Shown: positions 28,629 to 37,220, counted from the first letter of the stretch. The stretch is 64,000 nucleotides of DNA from Sphingobium sp. TCM1 (GCF_001650725.1 NZ_LXVX01000001.1:62001-126000), one strand, 5' to 3'. Numbers and translations: made by a program. The notes: generated by a model from the letters alone, not told the origin.

Positions 28629-30019
28629 CGGTCGCGCCCCTGGCCGCAGCCGAGGCGCGCGCGCCGCGACCGATCGGCATGACGGCGGCGCAGGCGCGCG
28701 ATCCCGACCATTTCCCTGGCCTTGCCATCGCCATTCCGCTGGGCATCCAGCATGTGCTGGCGATGTTCGTCAGCAACATCACGCCCGCCATCATCATCGC
28801 CGGCGCCGCCGGCTTCGGCTATGGCTCCGCCGACCAGAGCGCCCTCCTGTACATGATCCAGATGGCGATGCTGTTCGCGGGAGTCGCCACCCTGTTGCAG
28901 ACGGTCGGCATCGGCCCGGTGGGCGCGCGACTGCCACTGGTGCAGGGTACAAGTTTCGCCTTCCTGCCGGTCATCATCCCGATCTGCGCCGGGCGCGGTG
29001 TTGCGGCGATGGCCGAACTGACCGCAGCCGCCCTGTTCGGTGGCCTGTTCCATACCATTCTCAGCATGTTCGTCGGGCGAATCCGTTTCGCCCTGCCGCC
29101 CCTGGTCACGGGCCTCGTCGTGCTGATGATCGCCCTGTCGCTGATGCGCGTGGGCATTCAATATGCCGCAGGCGGCGTCGCAGCACAGGGTACAGCCGCT
29201 TATGGGGCGGGAACAAGCTGGCTGCTCGCCGGCCTCGTCATCGTCACCACGCTCGGGCTCAACTTTTTCGGACGCGGGCTGATGTCCACCGCCTCGGTGC
29301 TGCTGGGGTTGCTTGCAGGCTATGTGGTGGCCGCGATCATGGGTCGCGTATCGCTCGCTCCCATCGCTGCGGCCAGCCCCGTCATGCTGCCGGACCCGCT
29401 GCATTTCGGCTTCGCCATCTCGATCACGGCCATTTTCGGCTTCTGCCTGATGGGCTTCATTTCCGCCATCGAATCCATTGCCGACGTTTCGGCCATTTGC
29501 GAGGGCAATGCCGGTCGTGCGGCAAGCAACCGCGAACTGATCGGCGCGACGGCGGCAGACGGCGTGGGCACGGCGCTGGCCGCCCTGTTCGGGGCCATGC
29601 CCAACACATCGTTCAGCCAGAATGTCGGGCTGATCGCCATCACTGGCGTGGTCAGCCGCCATGTCGTGACGATCGGCGCGCTGTTCCTGATCCTCTGCGG
29701 TCTCCTGCCGAAGATCGGCGCGGCCATTACGACCATACCGATCGAGGTGCTGGGTGGCGGGGTGATCCTGATGTTCGGCATGGTCGCATCGGCGGCGCTG
29801 TCGATGCTTTCCGCAGTTGAATGGACGCAGCGCAACATGCTGATCTTCGGCATCGCCCTGTCGCTGGGGATTGGGCTGGAGCTGGAACCGGGTGCGCTCG
29901 CGCATCTGCCGGAAGCCGCGCGCATCATCCTGGCGTCGGGCGTGCTGCCGGCCGCCCTGATCGCGGTGGTCCTCAACCTGCTGGTGCCGGGGCGCATGGC
30001 CGAGAGGCCGGCACGCTGA
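28625..30019 (+). CDS. NCS2 family xanthine/uric acid/uracil permease
   Basis: A 464-residue NCS2 carrier with about 12-14 hydrophobic segments. LPLVQGTSFAFLPV, ISAIESIADVSAI and the signature region GAMPNTSFSQNVGLI place it in the nucleobase-ascorbate transporter branch (xanthine, urate or uracil proton symporters), separate from the AzgA-type permease at 2347. Translation probably begins at GTG 28625, overlapping the NUP stop; ATG 28679 is an alternative that would trim a poorly conserved N-terminus. It is the likely inner-membrane exit of the periplasmic nucleoside pathway. Confidence 0.9.
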   Translation: MTVAPLAAAEARAPRPIGMTAAQARDPDHFPGLAIAIPLGIQHVLAMFVSNITPAIIIAGAAGFGYGSADQSALLYMIQMAMLFAGVATLLQTVGIGPVGARLPLVQGTSFAFLPVIIPICAGRGVAAMAELTAAALFGGLFHTILSMFVGRIRFALPPLVTGLVVLMIALSLMRVGIQYAAGGVAAQGTAAYGAGTSWLLAGLVIVTTLGLNFFGRGLMSTASVLLGLLAGYVVAAIMGRVSLAPIAAASPVMLPDPLHFGFAISITAIFGFCLMGFISAIESIADVSAICEGNAGRAASNRELIGATAADGVGTALAALFGAMPNTSFSQNVGLIAITGVVSRHVVTIGALFLILCGLLPKIGAAITTIPIEVLGGGVILMFGMVASAALSMLSAVEWTQRNMLIFGIALSLGIGLELEPGALAHLPEAARIILASGVLPAALIAVVLNLLVPGRMAERPAR

Positions 30020-30046
30020 AGGCCTGCGCGCCGGAAACGCAGACCA

Positions 30047-31354
30047 TCATGCGACAAACGGAAAGGCGAGCGCGATCATCCCGACCAGGGTCATGACGAA
30101 GCAGACGCCGGCAGCGGGCACCAAGGTGAAGCGCTGGTGGTCGGCAAGGTCGATCCCTGCGAGGCTGACCAGAAGATAGGTCGAGGGCACCAGCGGGCTG
30201 AGCAGATGGACGGGCTGCCCCATCAGCGAGGCGCGGGCGATCGCCATGGGATCGACGCCATAATGGGCGCCCGCTTCGGCCAGGATCGGCAGCATCCCGA
30301 AATAGAAGGCATCGTTGGAAATGAAGAAGGTGAAGGGCATGGAAAGCAGCGCCGTGATCGGCGCCATATAGGGGCCAAGCGCGGGCGGGATGACGCCCAC
30401 GACTTGCTTGCTCATGGCCTCCACCATGCCGGTACCGCCCAATATGCCGGTGAAGATGCCGGCGGCGAAGATCAACGACACGACCGAGAGCACATTACCG
30501 GCATGGGCCGCGATCCGTTCCTTCTGCTGGGCGACGCCGGGATAGTTGACGATCATGGCGATGGCGAAGGCAATCATCATCAGCACGGACAGCGGCAATA
30601 TACCCCAGACCAGAACGCCCAGCAGAGCGATGACCAAAGCCGCGTTGAACCCGCGCAGGTGCGGACGGCGGGCTTCGGGATATTGCGACACACCAAGGTC
30701 GGCGATGTCGACCGGCTCGCCCTGCGGCAGATGGACATGACCCAGGCGGCGGCGCTCCTTGATGCCGAACCAGAAGGCGAGGCCGAGCAGGAAAGCGAGG
30801 CCCGCGATCATGCCCGGTACGAGCGGCAGGAACAGGGTTGCCGGGTCGAGCTTCAGCGCGCTCGCGGCGCGGGCGGTCGGCCCGCCCCAGGGCGTCAGGT
30901 TCATGATCCCGCTCGTCACCATCAACAGGCAGACGAGGTAGATGCGCTTCATGTCGAACCGCTTGTAGAGCGGCAACAGCGCGGCGATGGTGATGATGTA
31001 GGTGGTGGAGCCATCGCCGTCGAGGCTGACGATCGCGCACAGAACCACCGACCCCAGCAGGATCAGCAGCGGATCGCCATGAACGAGTTTCACCAGCCGC
31101 CCGACCAGCGGGTCGAACAGCCCAGTATCGGTCATGGTCGAGAAGAAGAGGATCGCAAAGAGCAGCATGACGCCGGTCGGCGCGAGATTCTTGATGCCGT
31201 CGATCATCATGTCGCCAAGGCCGGCGGCCTGTCCGGCGATGACGCCGAACAGCGAGGGGATGACGATCAGCGCGACCAGCGGCGTCATCCGCTTGGTCAT
31301 GATCAGCGTCATGAAGGTGGCGACCATCAGGAAGCCGAGCAGGGCAAGATTCAT
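30047..31354 (-). CDS. CitMHS-family citrate:divalent metal symporter
   Basis: A 435-residue membrane protein of the CitMHS family, recognised by SLDGDGSTTYIITIAALLP, MNLTPWGGPTARAASAL and FISNDAFYFGMLPIL. Family members import citrate in complex with Mg2+ or Ca2+ by proton symport. It is the last gene of a minus-strand unit (binding protein, porin, carrier), with 34 bases to the porin, divergent from a TctD/TctE-like system. Citrate or a similar tricarboxylate is therefore likely. Its stop is 27 bases from that of the convergent NCS2 gene. Confidence 0.9.
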   Translation of the reverse strand: MNLALLGFLMVATFMTLIMTKRMTPLVALIVIPSLFGVIAGQAAGLGDMMIDGIKNLAPTGVMLLFAILFFSTMTDTGLFDPLVGRLVKLVHGDPLLILLGSVVLCAIVSLDGDGSTTYIITIAALLPLYKRFDMKRIYLVCLLMVTSGIMNLTPWGGPTARAASALKLDPATLFLPLVPGMIAGLAFLLGLAFWFGIKERRRLGHVHLPQGEPVDIADLGVSQYPEARRPHLRGFNAALVIALLGVLVWGILPLSVLMMIAFAIAMIVNYPGVAQQKERIAAHAGNVLSVVSLIFAAGIFTGILGGTGMVEAMSKQVVGVIPPALGPYMAPITALLSMPFTFFISNDAFYFGMLPILAEAGAHYGVDPMAIARASLMGQPVHLLSPLVPSTYLLVSLAGIDLADHQRFTLVPAAGVCFVMTLVGMIALAFPFVA

Positions 31355-31388
31355 GGCTGCGTCCTAGGAGAGGCTTGAGGGGGGAGGA

Positions 31389-32888
31389 TCAGAAGGTCAC
31401 GCCGACGCGCGCGCTGACGGTTTGACCGTCGTCGCTGCCGGTGAAGGTTCCCGCGCGATTGTCGGTGTGCCAGTGGATGCCGTTGAGCTGGATGCGGGTG
31501 AAGCTGTTGAGATACCAGTTCACGCCCAGCGTCGCGGCCCAGCCATCACCACCAAGGACAAGGTCGGTATAGTCCAGATTCTCGTAGCGCGCCGTCAGCT
31601 CGATCGCGCCCGATCCGCCGCTGAGCACCGGATCGAGCACATTGGGCTGGCCGAAACTGCCCAGGCGCGGATTATAGGGCGGCAATTCGCCGGTCAGGAA
31701 GAAACCGGTCGACAGGCTCCACGCCTTGCTCTCGAAATTCGGGCGGCCGCCGTCGAGCCGGGCGATCCGCCGGCCAGCTTCGCCCATGACCCAGAGACCG
31801 CCGGTATAACCGCCCAGTTCCACGCCATAGCCGGTGGTCGATCGGCCGCCGAGCAGTTCGCCCGTCGACACGCGCACCGCGCCGTTGAAGCGGCCGCCGA
31901 TGACGGTGCTGCGGGTAAGCGCGGTCGCGGCGGACGACAGGGCTTCGTCGAAACCCCATGCGCCGACATGGAGCAGCGACCTGTCGGTCCTGATCGGGTT
32001 CCAGTGCGCGCGGAAGGCAGCCGTGCGGCTGTCGTTGGTCGCCTGCTCGCCATCAATCCGGTCGCCGGTCAGGCTGAGCGAGGCGTGCCAGTTGGGCCCG
32101 AACATGCGACCCATGATACCGATGCCGTAGAAGCCGCGCTGCGGGATGATCGCGGTGGACACGACGCCGCGTTCCAGGAAGGGCGTTGAATCCGAGCCGG
32201 TGCTGCCTTCGAAGGCGCGGTCGTTGAACAGGTGGCCGGCGCGGATGTCATAGTCGACCTTGCTGCTCAGGCGATTGCGCCAGCCAAGGAAGGCGGTCAC
32301 GATGTCGACTTCATTTTCGGAGAAGTCGCTTTCGAACTGGTAGAAGAAATGCGGGCCGACGCTGCCTTCAAGGCCGAGGCGCAGCGCGCGCATCCCTGTC
32401 GTTGTCGTGTTCCGCCCGGCATAGTCGGACCCGAAGGTCGAGCTGACATCGACCAGGATGCGGCCGCGCGGCTTGTAGGTGAAGACGCCGTCGGCCGAAC
32501 GGAAGACGGGCAGGCCCGCGCCCCATTCGGTGGTCACGCCTGCCGGATTGGCCGCGACAGCCCGCGCCTGCGTCACGTCGAGGTCGGCGGGACCGGGCGG
32601 CACGATCTGCGGCGCGAAGGGGGTGATGACCAGCGGCGGGCTTACCTGCTGCTGCGCGACCTGAGGCACAGGCTGCTGCCAGGATTGCTGCGCGGGAGCA
32701 GGCGCAGCATTCTGCGCGAGCTCCTGCCCTTCCAGCTTATCGAGCCGCGCCCTCAACGCAGCGATTTCGGCGGCCTGCGCCTTGACCAGTGCGGCCAGTT
32801 CCTCGGCGCTGGGCGGTTGGGCAAGCGCAGGCGTCGCGACGATCAGCGCCAGCGCGGCGCAACCACCGCGCAACGATCGAAAACTCAT
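31389..32888 (-). CDS. OprP/OprO-type outer-membrane porin
   Basis: A 499-residue porin. A signal peptide (MSFRSLRGGC... to ATPALA) is followed by a short coiled coil (AEIAALRARLDKLEGQE), a Gln/Pro-rich linker and a beta-barrel domain of the phosphate-selective porin (OprO/P) family ending in GVTF. The N-terminal coiled coil is common in such porins of alphaproteobacteria and promotes trimer formation. One base separates it from the binding-protein gene upstream. A tricarboxylate or other anion channel is inferred from the operon partner CitMHS. ATG 32888 is preferred over an in-frame TTG-type start 21 bases upstream. Confidence 0.88.
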   Translation of the reverse strand: MSFRSLRGGCAALALIVATPALAQPPSAEELAALVKAQAAEIAALRARLDKLEGQELAQNAAPAPAQQSWQQPVPQVAQQQVSPPLVITPFAPQIVPPGPADLDVTQARAVAANPAGVTTEWGAGLPVFRSADGVFTYKPRGRILVDVSSTFGSDYAGRNTTTTGMRALRLGLEGSVGPHFFYQFESDFSENEVDIVTAFLGWRNRLSSKVDYDIRAGHLFNDRAFEGSTGSDSTPFLERGVVSTAIIPQRGFYGIGIMGRMFGPNWHASLSLTGDRIDGEQATNDSRTAAFRAHWNPIRTDRSLLHVGAWGFDEALSSAATALTRSTVIGGRFNGAVRVSTGELLGGRSTTGYGVELGGYTGGLWVMGEAGRRIARLDGGRPNFESKAWSLSTGFFLTGELPPYNPRLGSFGQPNVLDPVLSGGSGAIELTARYENLDYTDLVLGGDGWAATLGVNWYLNSFTRIQLNGIHWHTDNRAGTFTGSDDGQTVSARVGVTF

Positions 32889-32889
32889 T

Positions 32890-33963
32890 CTACTTGGCTC
32901 CGGAAGCAAGGATCGCCTTCCAGTCGCGCAGGAAGCGCTGCTGTTTCAGGCGATCGAGATTGGCGAGAAGTTGCGGGCCGACGCGCACCGGACGGGCCTG
33001 GGCAGCGGGAAGGCGGCGGCCGCGAATGTCGGTGCGGACCGGCCAGAGGCTGTGCTGGGCAAGCAGGGACTGGCCCTGGCGCGATAGCAGGAAATCGAGG
33101 AAAAGCCGGGCGGCGGCGGGATGCCGCGCCTCGCGCGCGATGAAGGCGATGCGCGACATGACGATGGTATAGTCCTGCGGGAAGATCACGCCGATGCGCG
33201 GGTCGCGGCGGGCGCGCTCGACCGCATAGGAACCGATGACATTATAGGCGATCGACAACCTGCCTTCGGCAACGCCCCGCAACATGGGTTCGGTGGTGAT
33301 CGACAGCACGGGACGGGTTGCCGCTATCGCCTGCACCAGCGACCTTGTGTCGCCGGTGATCGCATAATCCTGCGTCAGATAGAGATAGCCGGTGTTCGAC
33401 CGCGCCGGGTCGAACGTCGCGACCTTGCCCGTCAGTGCCCTGCGGTCCTTGCGCAGCAGCGCCTCCAGCGCCGCATGGCTGCGCGGCGGATTGGCGATCG
33501 CCTTTTTGTTGTAGACATAGGCGATCGGTTCGGCCGTGACGCCGAAGCCCATATTCTTCCACACGGCAGAGGGCGGCAAGGCGGGCTTTTCGGGGCTGGC
33601 ATAGGCCTGGGCGAACCCGTCGTTGATGAGCTTCACCTGCTGGTCCATGGCCGAGGACCAGACGAGGTCGGCCGAAGGCTTGCGCGCCCGCGCTTCCGCG
33701 ACGAAGCGGCGATACATTTCGTTGGAGCCCAGATCGGCATAACGGACGGTCACGCCGGGATAGCGGCGCTGGAAGGCGAGGATGACGGGCGCCATTTCCG
33801 ACGTGTCGGCATTGGCGTAGACGATGACCTGCCGCTCCGCCTGCGCATCGGCGATCAATTGGTCATAGGAGCGCGGGTAGCCGGCCGGCCGCTGCGCCAC
33901 CACCGTCGATGCTGGCGCAGCCAGACTTGCCAAGGCCGCCACTATCTGAATAACCCGTCGCAT
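32890..33963 (-). CDS. Periplasmic extracellular solute-binding protein (iron/organic-anion type), no ABC partner
   Basis: A 357-residue type II periplasmic binding protein with a signal peptide (to about STVVA). It resembles the Fe(III)/polyamine-type extracellular solute-binding family: VIVYANADTSEMAPVILAFQ, the SADLVWSSAMDQQ block and PIAYVYNKKAI. No ABC permease or ATPase is nearby; instead it is the first gene of a unit with a porin and a CitMHS carrier and is divergent from a two-component system. It may present ligand to the sensor kinase or buffer the periplasm rather than serve an ABC importer. That role is inference. Confidence 0.82.
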   Translation of the reverse strand: MRRVIQIVAALASLAAPASTVVAQRPAGYPRSYDQLIADAQAERQVIVYANADTSEMAPVILAFQRRYPGVTVRYADLGSNEMYRRFVAEARARKPSADLVWSSAMDQQVKLINDGFAQAYASPEKPALPPSAVWKNMGFGVTAEPIAYVYNKKAIANPPRSHAALEALLRKDRRALTGKVATFDPARSNTGYLYLTQDYAITGDTRSLVQAIAATRPVLSITTEPMLRGVAEGRLSIAYNVIGSYAVERARRDPRIGVIFPQDYTIVMSRIAFIAREARHPAAARLFLDFLLSRQGQSLLAQHSLWPVRTDIRGRRLPAAQARPVRVGPQLLANLDRLKQQRFLRDWKAILASGAK

Positions 33964-34048
33964 AAACCCTGCTCCTCGCTTTTCCGTTTCTGTCGCCGGA
34001 TAAGAATGTGAGGATCAGTTACAAAGCCAAGCTGTCATCAACCTTTCA

Positions 34049-34059
34049 GCACCAGGTGC
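34049..34059. promoter_or_regulatory. 11-bp palindrome GCACCAGGTGC before the response regulator gene
   Basis: Perfect 5-bp arms around a central A lie in the divergent gap between the binding-protein and response-regulator genes. The right arm contains AGGTG, the best ribosome-binding sequence for the AUU start at 34063. It could be a regulator operator or a small translational control hairpin. Confidence 0.35.
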
Positions 34060-34071
34060 CCTATTCGGATT

Positions 34072-34728
34072 TTGATGATCGAGGATGACGCCGCGCTGGC
34101 GCGCAGCATTTCCACCCTGCTGCGTGCGGGGGGTCATGCCGTGGACCATGTCGCAAACGGGGAGGACGCAATGGCCGTGGTCGGCAGCGAACCCTATGCG
34201 CTGGTCATCCTGGACGTCGGCCTGCCCGACATGGACGGCTTTGCCGTACTCGCCGAAATGCGGCGGCGGGGCGAGAAGGTTCCTGTCCTCATGCTGACCG
34301 CGCGCGACGCGCTGGACGATCGGGTGCGCGGGCTTGACCTTGGCGCGGACGATTATCTGCGCAAGCCCTTCGACCCGGAGGAGCTGGAGGCGCGGGTGCG
34401 CGCCCTGGGGCGCCGGCGCGGCGGCGATCCGATCCCCGAACTGAGCGTCGGCACATTGACCATCAACCGCTCCACCGGAACTGCCGAGGTGGCAGGACGG
34501 CCGCTCGACCTGCGCCGGCGCGAACTGGCAGTGCTGGAATCGCTGGCGACCCGCGCCGGTCAGGTGGTTCCGCGCGAACTGCTGATCGGGGAAGTGTTCG
34601 GCTTCGACGAGCCGGTCGGCGGCAACGCGATCGAAGTGCATGTGACGCGATTGCGCGGCAAACTCGCCCCCGATGGGCCGGGCATCCGCACGGTGCGGGG
34701 CGTGGGCTATATGCTCGATGCCGGGTAG
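34072..34728 (+). CDS. tctD: OmpR-family response regulator (TctD-like)
   Basis: A receiver domain is followed by a winged-helix DNA-binding domain. With the conventional TTG at 34072 the phosphoacceptor is Asp48 (ILDVGLPDMDG), the acidic pair is Asp5/Asp6, with Thr76 and Lys98 also present. The C-terminal effector has RRRELAVLESL and RLRGKL with IRTVRGVGYML. The first beta strand is cut short at this start: the preceding in-frame codons ATT CGG ATT read I-R-I, so RILMIEDD, the standard N-terminal strand, begins at 34063. No ATG, GTG or TTG exists upstream in frame before a stop at 34009, so initiation at AUU 34063 is likely. It is divergent from the citrate-type uptake unit, as TctD is in other bacteria. 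Confidence 0.88.
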   Translation: MMIEDDAALARSISTLLRAGGHAVDHVANGEDAMAVVGSEPYALVILDVGLPDMDGFAVLAEMRRRGEKVPVLMLTARDALDDRVRGLDLGADDYLRKPFDPEELEARVRALGRRRGGDPIPELSVGTLTINRSTGTAEVAGRPLDLRRRELAVLESLATRAGQVVPRELLIGEVFGFDEPVGGNAIEVHVTRLRGKLAPDGPGIRTVRGVGYMLDAG

Positions 34729-36124
34729 CACGCCGGACACGGCCATTGCGCTGCGCACCAGGCTGCTCGCGGCGATGCTGGTGCCGTTGCTCGGCGCGGC
34801 CGCCATCATCGGCTTCGGCGGCGCGACGCTGATTTCCGACGTGGTGCGCCGAACCAATGACCGGGTGCTGGGCGGCGCGCTGGGCGCGATCGCCGAAACG
34901 GTGCAGGTGGAGCGCGGCGAAGTGACATTGGATCTGCCGCCCGCAGCCTTCGGCATGTTGGAGAATAGCGAGCGCGACAATGTCTATTATCGTATCGCGG
35001 TAGGACGGGCATTGCTGACCGGCTATGCCGATCTGCCCGCCCCCGATCCGGCGACGATGAGCGTGGATCAGCCGCGCTTCCGCTTTGCGCGCTATCGCGA
35101 CCAGGGGATCCGGATCGCGGAAGTGAAACGGATGCTGCCCCGAATCGCCGAGCCGGTGATCGTCCAGGTCGCGGAGACGCTCGACAATCGAAAGGCGCTG
35201 AACGGGCGGCTGACCCTGGCGCTGCTGCTGGGCGAAGTGGCGCTGGTCGGCGTCGCAGTGCTGCTGCTGCGCCCGGCCCTGGGGTGGAGCCTGCGCCCGC
35301 TCGCCCGCCTACGCCAGTCGGTGGAGGCGCGAGATTCCAGCGCGCGGCCGGATTTCTCGCCGCTCGAGGCCGGCCCATTGCCCAATGAACTGCGCCCGCT
35401 CGCGACCGCATTCGACCATCTGCTGGCGCAACTGGACAAGGCGACGGGTGGCATGCGCCGCTTTACTGCCGACGCATCCCACCAGATGCGGACCCCGCTG
35501 TCGGTGCTGAAGGTCCAGGTCGAACTGGCACGGCGCGGATCGTCCGCCGCGCTCGACGAGATCGCGGACGCCGTGCAGCGGCTGGAGCGGCTGGTAACGC
35601 AACTGCTGGCGCTCGCCCGCGCCGAGGAAGGCGGGGTCTCCCCGCCCCTCGAAGAGGTCGACCTCAAGGAAGTAAGCCGTGCCGTCATCAGCCGCCTCAT
35701 CAACCAGGCGATCCAGGCTCAGGTTGAACTCAACCTCGATGCGGACGAGGGCGACGCCTATCTGGTCCGGGCGCACCGGACGCTGGTGTTCGAGATCGTC
35801 GCGAACCTGGTCGACAATGGCATCCGCTACAATCGGCGGGGTGGGGCAGTCACGGTCATTCTGGCGCGCGCGGCCAAGCAAGTGCTGCTGACGGTCAGCG
35901 ACGATGGACCGGGAATAGCGCCGGAATATCGTGACAGGATATTCGAGCGATTTTTCCGCGCCGTCGGCCCGAACGGGGCGGACGGTACCGGCCTTGGCCT
36001 TGCCATCGTACAGTCGGCAGCTTCGCGCATGGGCGCCAGCGTCGCAATTGCCGATGAGGGACCGGGCACGCGCATCACCATCCGCTTCGCGACGGGTGAT
36101 GCCACTACAGGAGCGGCCGCATGA
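34718..36124 (+). CDS. tctE: Sensor histidine kinase (TctE-like)
   Basis: A 468-residue membrane sensor kinase. Transmembrane segments lie near residues 15-38 and 165-185, enclosing a periplasmic sensor of about 125 residues. A linker, the dimerization/phosphoacceptor helix with His255 in ADASHQMRTPLSVLK, and an ATPase domain with the N box (NLVDNGIRYN) and G boxes (DDGPGIAP, GTGLGL) follow. It overlaps the response regulator gene by 11 bp. Architecture and context match TctE, which senses tricarboxylates. The DUF2520 gene overlaps its stop by 4 bp. Confidence 0.9.
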   Translation: MPGSTPDTAIALRTRLLAAMLVPLLGAAAIIGFGGATLISDVVRRTNDRVLGGALGAIAETVQVERGEVTLDLPPAAFGMLENSERDNVYYRIAVGRALLTGYADLPAPDPATMSVDQPRFRFARYRDQGIRIAEVKRMLPRIAEPVIVQVAETLDNRKALNGRLTLALLLGEVALVGVAVLLLRPALGWSLRPLARLRQSVEARDSSARPDFSPLEAGPLPNELRPLATAFDHLLAQLDKATGGMRRFTADASHQMRTPLSVLKVQVELARRGSSAALDEIADAVQRLERLVTQLLALARAEEGGVSPPLEEVDLKEVSRAVISRLINQAIQAQVELNLDADEGDAYLVRAHRTLVFEIVANLVDNGIRYNRRGGAVTVILARAAKQVLLTVSDDGPGIAPEYRDRIFERFFRAVGPNGADGTGLGLAIVQSAASRMGASVAIADEGPGTRITIRFATGDATTGAAA

Positions 36125-36990
36125 GCCATTTTCCCTACCGCCAGATCGGCATCATCGGCACCGGCCGGGTAGCCCGCGCACTGGCGCTGGCGCTGCAACG
36201 GCATTCGGCCGCCCCCATTCTTCTTTGGGGACGGAATCGCGCGGCGCTTTCGGCGATGGCGCGGGAAATCGGGCGCGCGACGGCAGCAACGGACACGCAA
36301 GAAATGCTGCAGGGCTGCGACCTGATCGGCGTCGCGGTATCCGACGATGCCATCGGTGACATCGTCGCAACCCTGTCCCCTGGCCCGATGGTCAGCCCGT
36401 CGCCCCTCCTCTTCCATGTCAGCGGCCGCAGTGGCGTCGGCTTGATGGAGCCGCTACTGGCCAGAGGCGTCGACACCGCGGCGATCCACCCCGCCATGAC
36501 GTTTACTGGAGATGCGTCGACCGAAGTGCAGCGCATGGCCGGCGCCCACTTCGCGGTTACAGGTTCCAGCGACCATGCGCGAGACGAGGCCCACCGACTG
36601 GTTTCGCTACTGGGAGGGGTAGCCGTCGATGTTCGCGAGGAACATCGCGCGCTGTATCACGCAGCGCTGTGTCACGCGGCCAATCATCTGGTGACTTTGA
36701 TCGCCGGCGCCTGCCGCGCGCTGCAGGCGGCGGGCGCGGGCGATCCCCTCGCCTTGCTCGGCCCGCTCCTGCGGGCAGCGATGGAAAACAGCCTGGCGCA
36801 CGGCTTCGACGCGCTGTCCGGTCCCCTTTTGCGCGGCGACGGCGAAACGATCGCCACGCATCTTGCTGCGCTGGCCAGCGACTGCCCCTCGCTCGCACCC
36901 GCCTATCGCGCCATGGCGCTCGCCACGCTCGACGAACTGGAGCGCTGCGGCGACGCATCCTCCGCAACGCTCCGCAGACTTCTGGACTGA
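36121..36990 (+). CDS. Rossmann-like/DUF2520 domain protein
   Basis: A 289-residue protein. An N-terminal NAD(P)-binding Rossmann domain (QIGIIGTGRVARALA, residues 8-22) continues to about residue 115, with GRSGVGLMEPL and AIHPAMTFTG. A helical C-terminal DUF2520 domain follows (YHAALCHAANHLVTL). The layout is that of 6-phosphogluconate-dehydrogenase-like reductases. The substrate is unknown. Its start overlaps the sensor kinase stop as ATGA, which couples it translationally to a two-component system, although homologues are often found elsewhere. Confidence 0.85.
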   Translation: MSHFPYRQIGIIGTGRVARALALALQRHSAAPILLWGRNRAALSAMAREIGRATAATDTQEMLQGCDLIGVAVSDDAIGDIVATLSPGPMVSPSPLLFHVSGRSGVGLMEPLLARGVDTAAIHPAMTFTGDASTEVQRMAGAHFAVTGSSDHARDEAHRLVSLLGGVAVDVREEHRALYHAALCHAANHLVTLIAGACRALQAAGAGDPLALLGPLLRAAMENSLAHGFDALSGPLLRGDGETIATHLAALASDCPSLAPAYRAMALATLDELERCGDASSATLRRLLD

Positions 36991-37042
36991 ACCCTGTTCG
37001 CCCGCCGGTTCATGACGGGATGGTGCTGCGGAAGCGCCACAG

Positions 37043-37061
37043 CGCGCCGGTCACCGGCGCG
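37043..37061. terminator. Perfect 19-bp GC-rich palindrome, terminator-like
   Basis: CGCGCCGGT and ACCGGCGCG arms with a single base between them fold into an 8-bp stem with a TCA loop, 53 bases after the DUF2520 stop. There is no T-run, so it is only a candidate terminator or mRNA end for the plus strand. Two further hairpins follow in this 230-bp convergent gap (37145-37164 and 37196-37215). Confidence 0.4.
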
Positions 37062-37144
37062 GCGTCAATGGATAGGTCGGCCCATTTCATAACAGGCAAC
37101 CATAAGTAGGGCCGGATGCGCGCGTCCCATCGAAAAATCGGACC

Positions 37145-37164
37145 GGGGCGATCATGGTCGCCCC
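37145..37164. terminator. GC-rich hairpin in convergent gap
   Basis: GGGGCGA pairs with TCGCCCC around a 6-nt loop (TCATGG). It lies between convergent genes and could act in either direction; no poly-T tract is present. Confidence 0.35.
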
Positions 37165-37195
37165 CGCGCGATGGCCGGTAAAAGGCCAGGGAAGA

Positions 37196-37215
37196 CCCGC
37201 CCCGGCCATGGCGGG
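37196..37215 (-). terminator. Hairpin directly after E1 beta gene stop
   Basis: GGCGGG/CCCGCC arms of 6 bp around an 8-nt loop begin 5 bases beyond the stop of the minus-strand E1 beta gene. The position suits a terminator for that operon, but the U-tract is poor. Confidence 0.4.
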
Positions 37216-37220
37216 CGGGA

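Noticed and set aside
28604-29905. Long minus-strand frame opposite the NCS2 permease
   Set aside because: The plus strand carries the NCS2 signature, and the antisense product is Gln/His/Asp-rich with no family resemblance.
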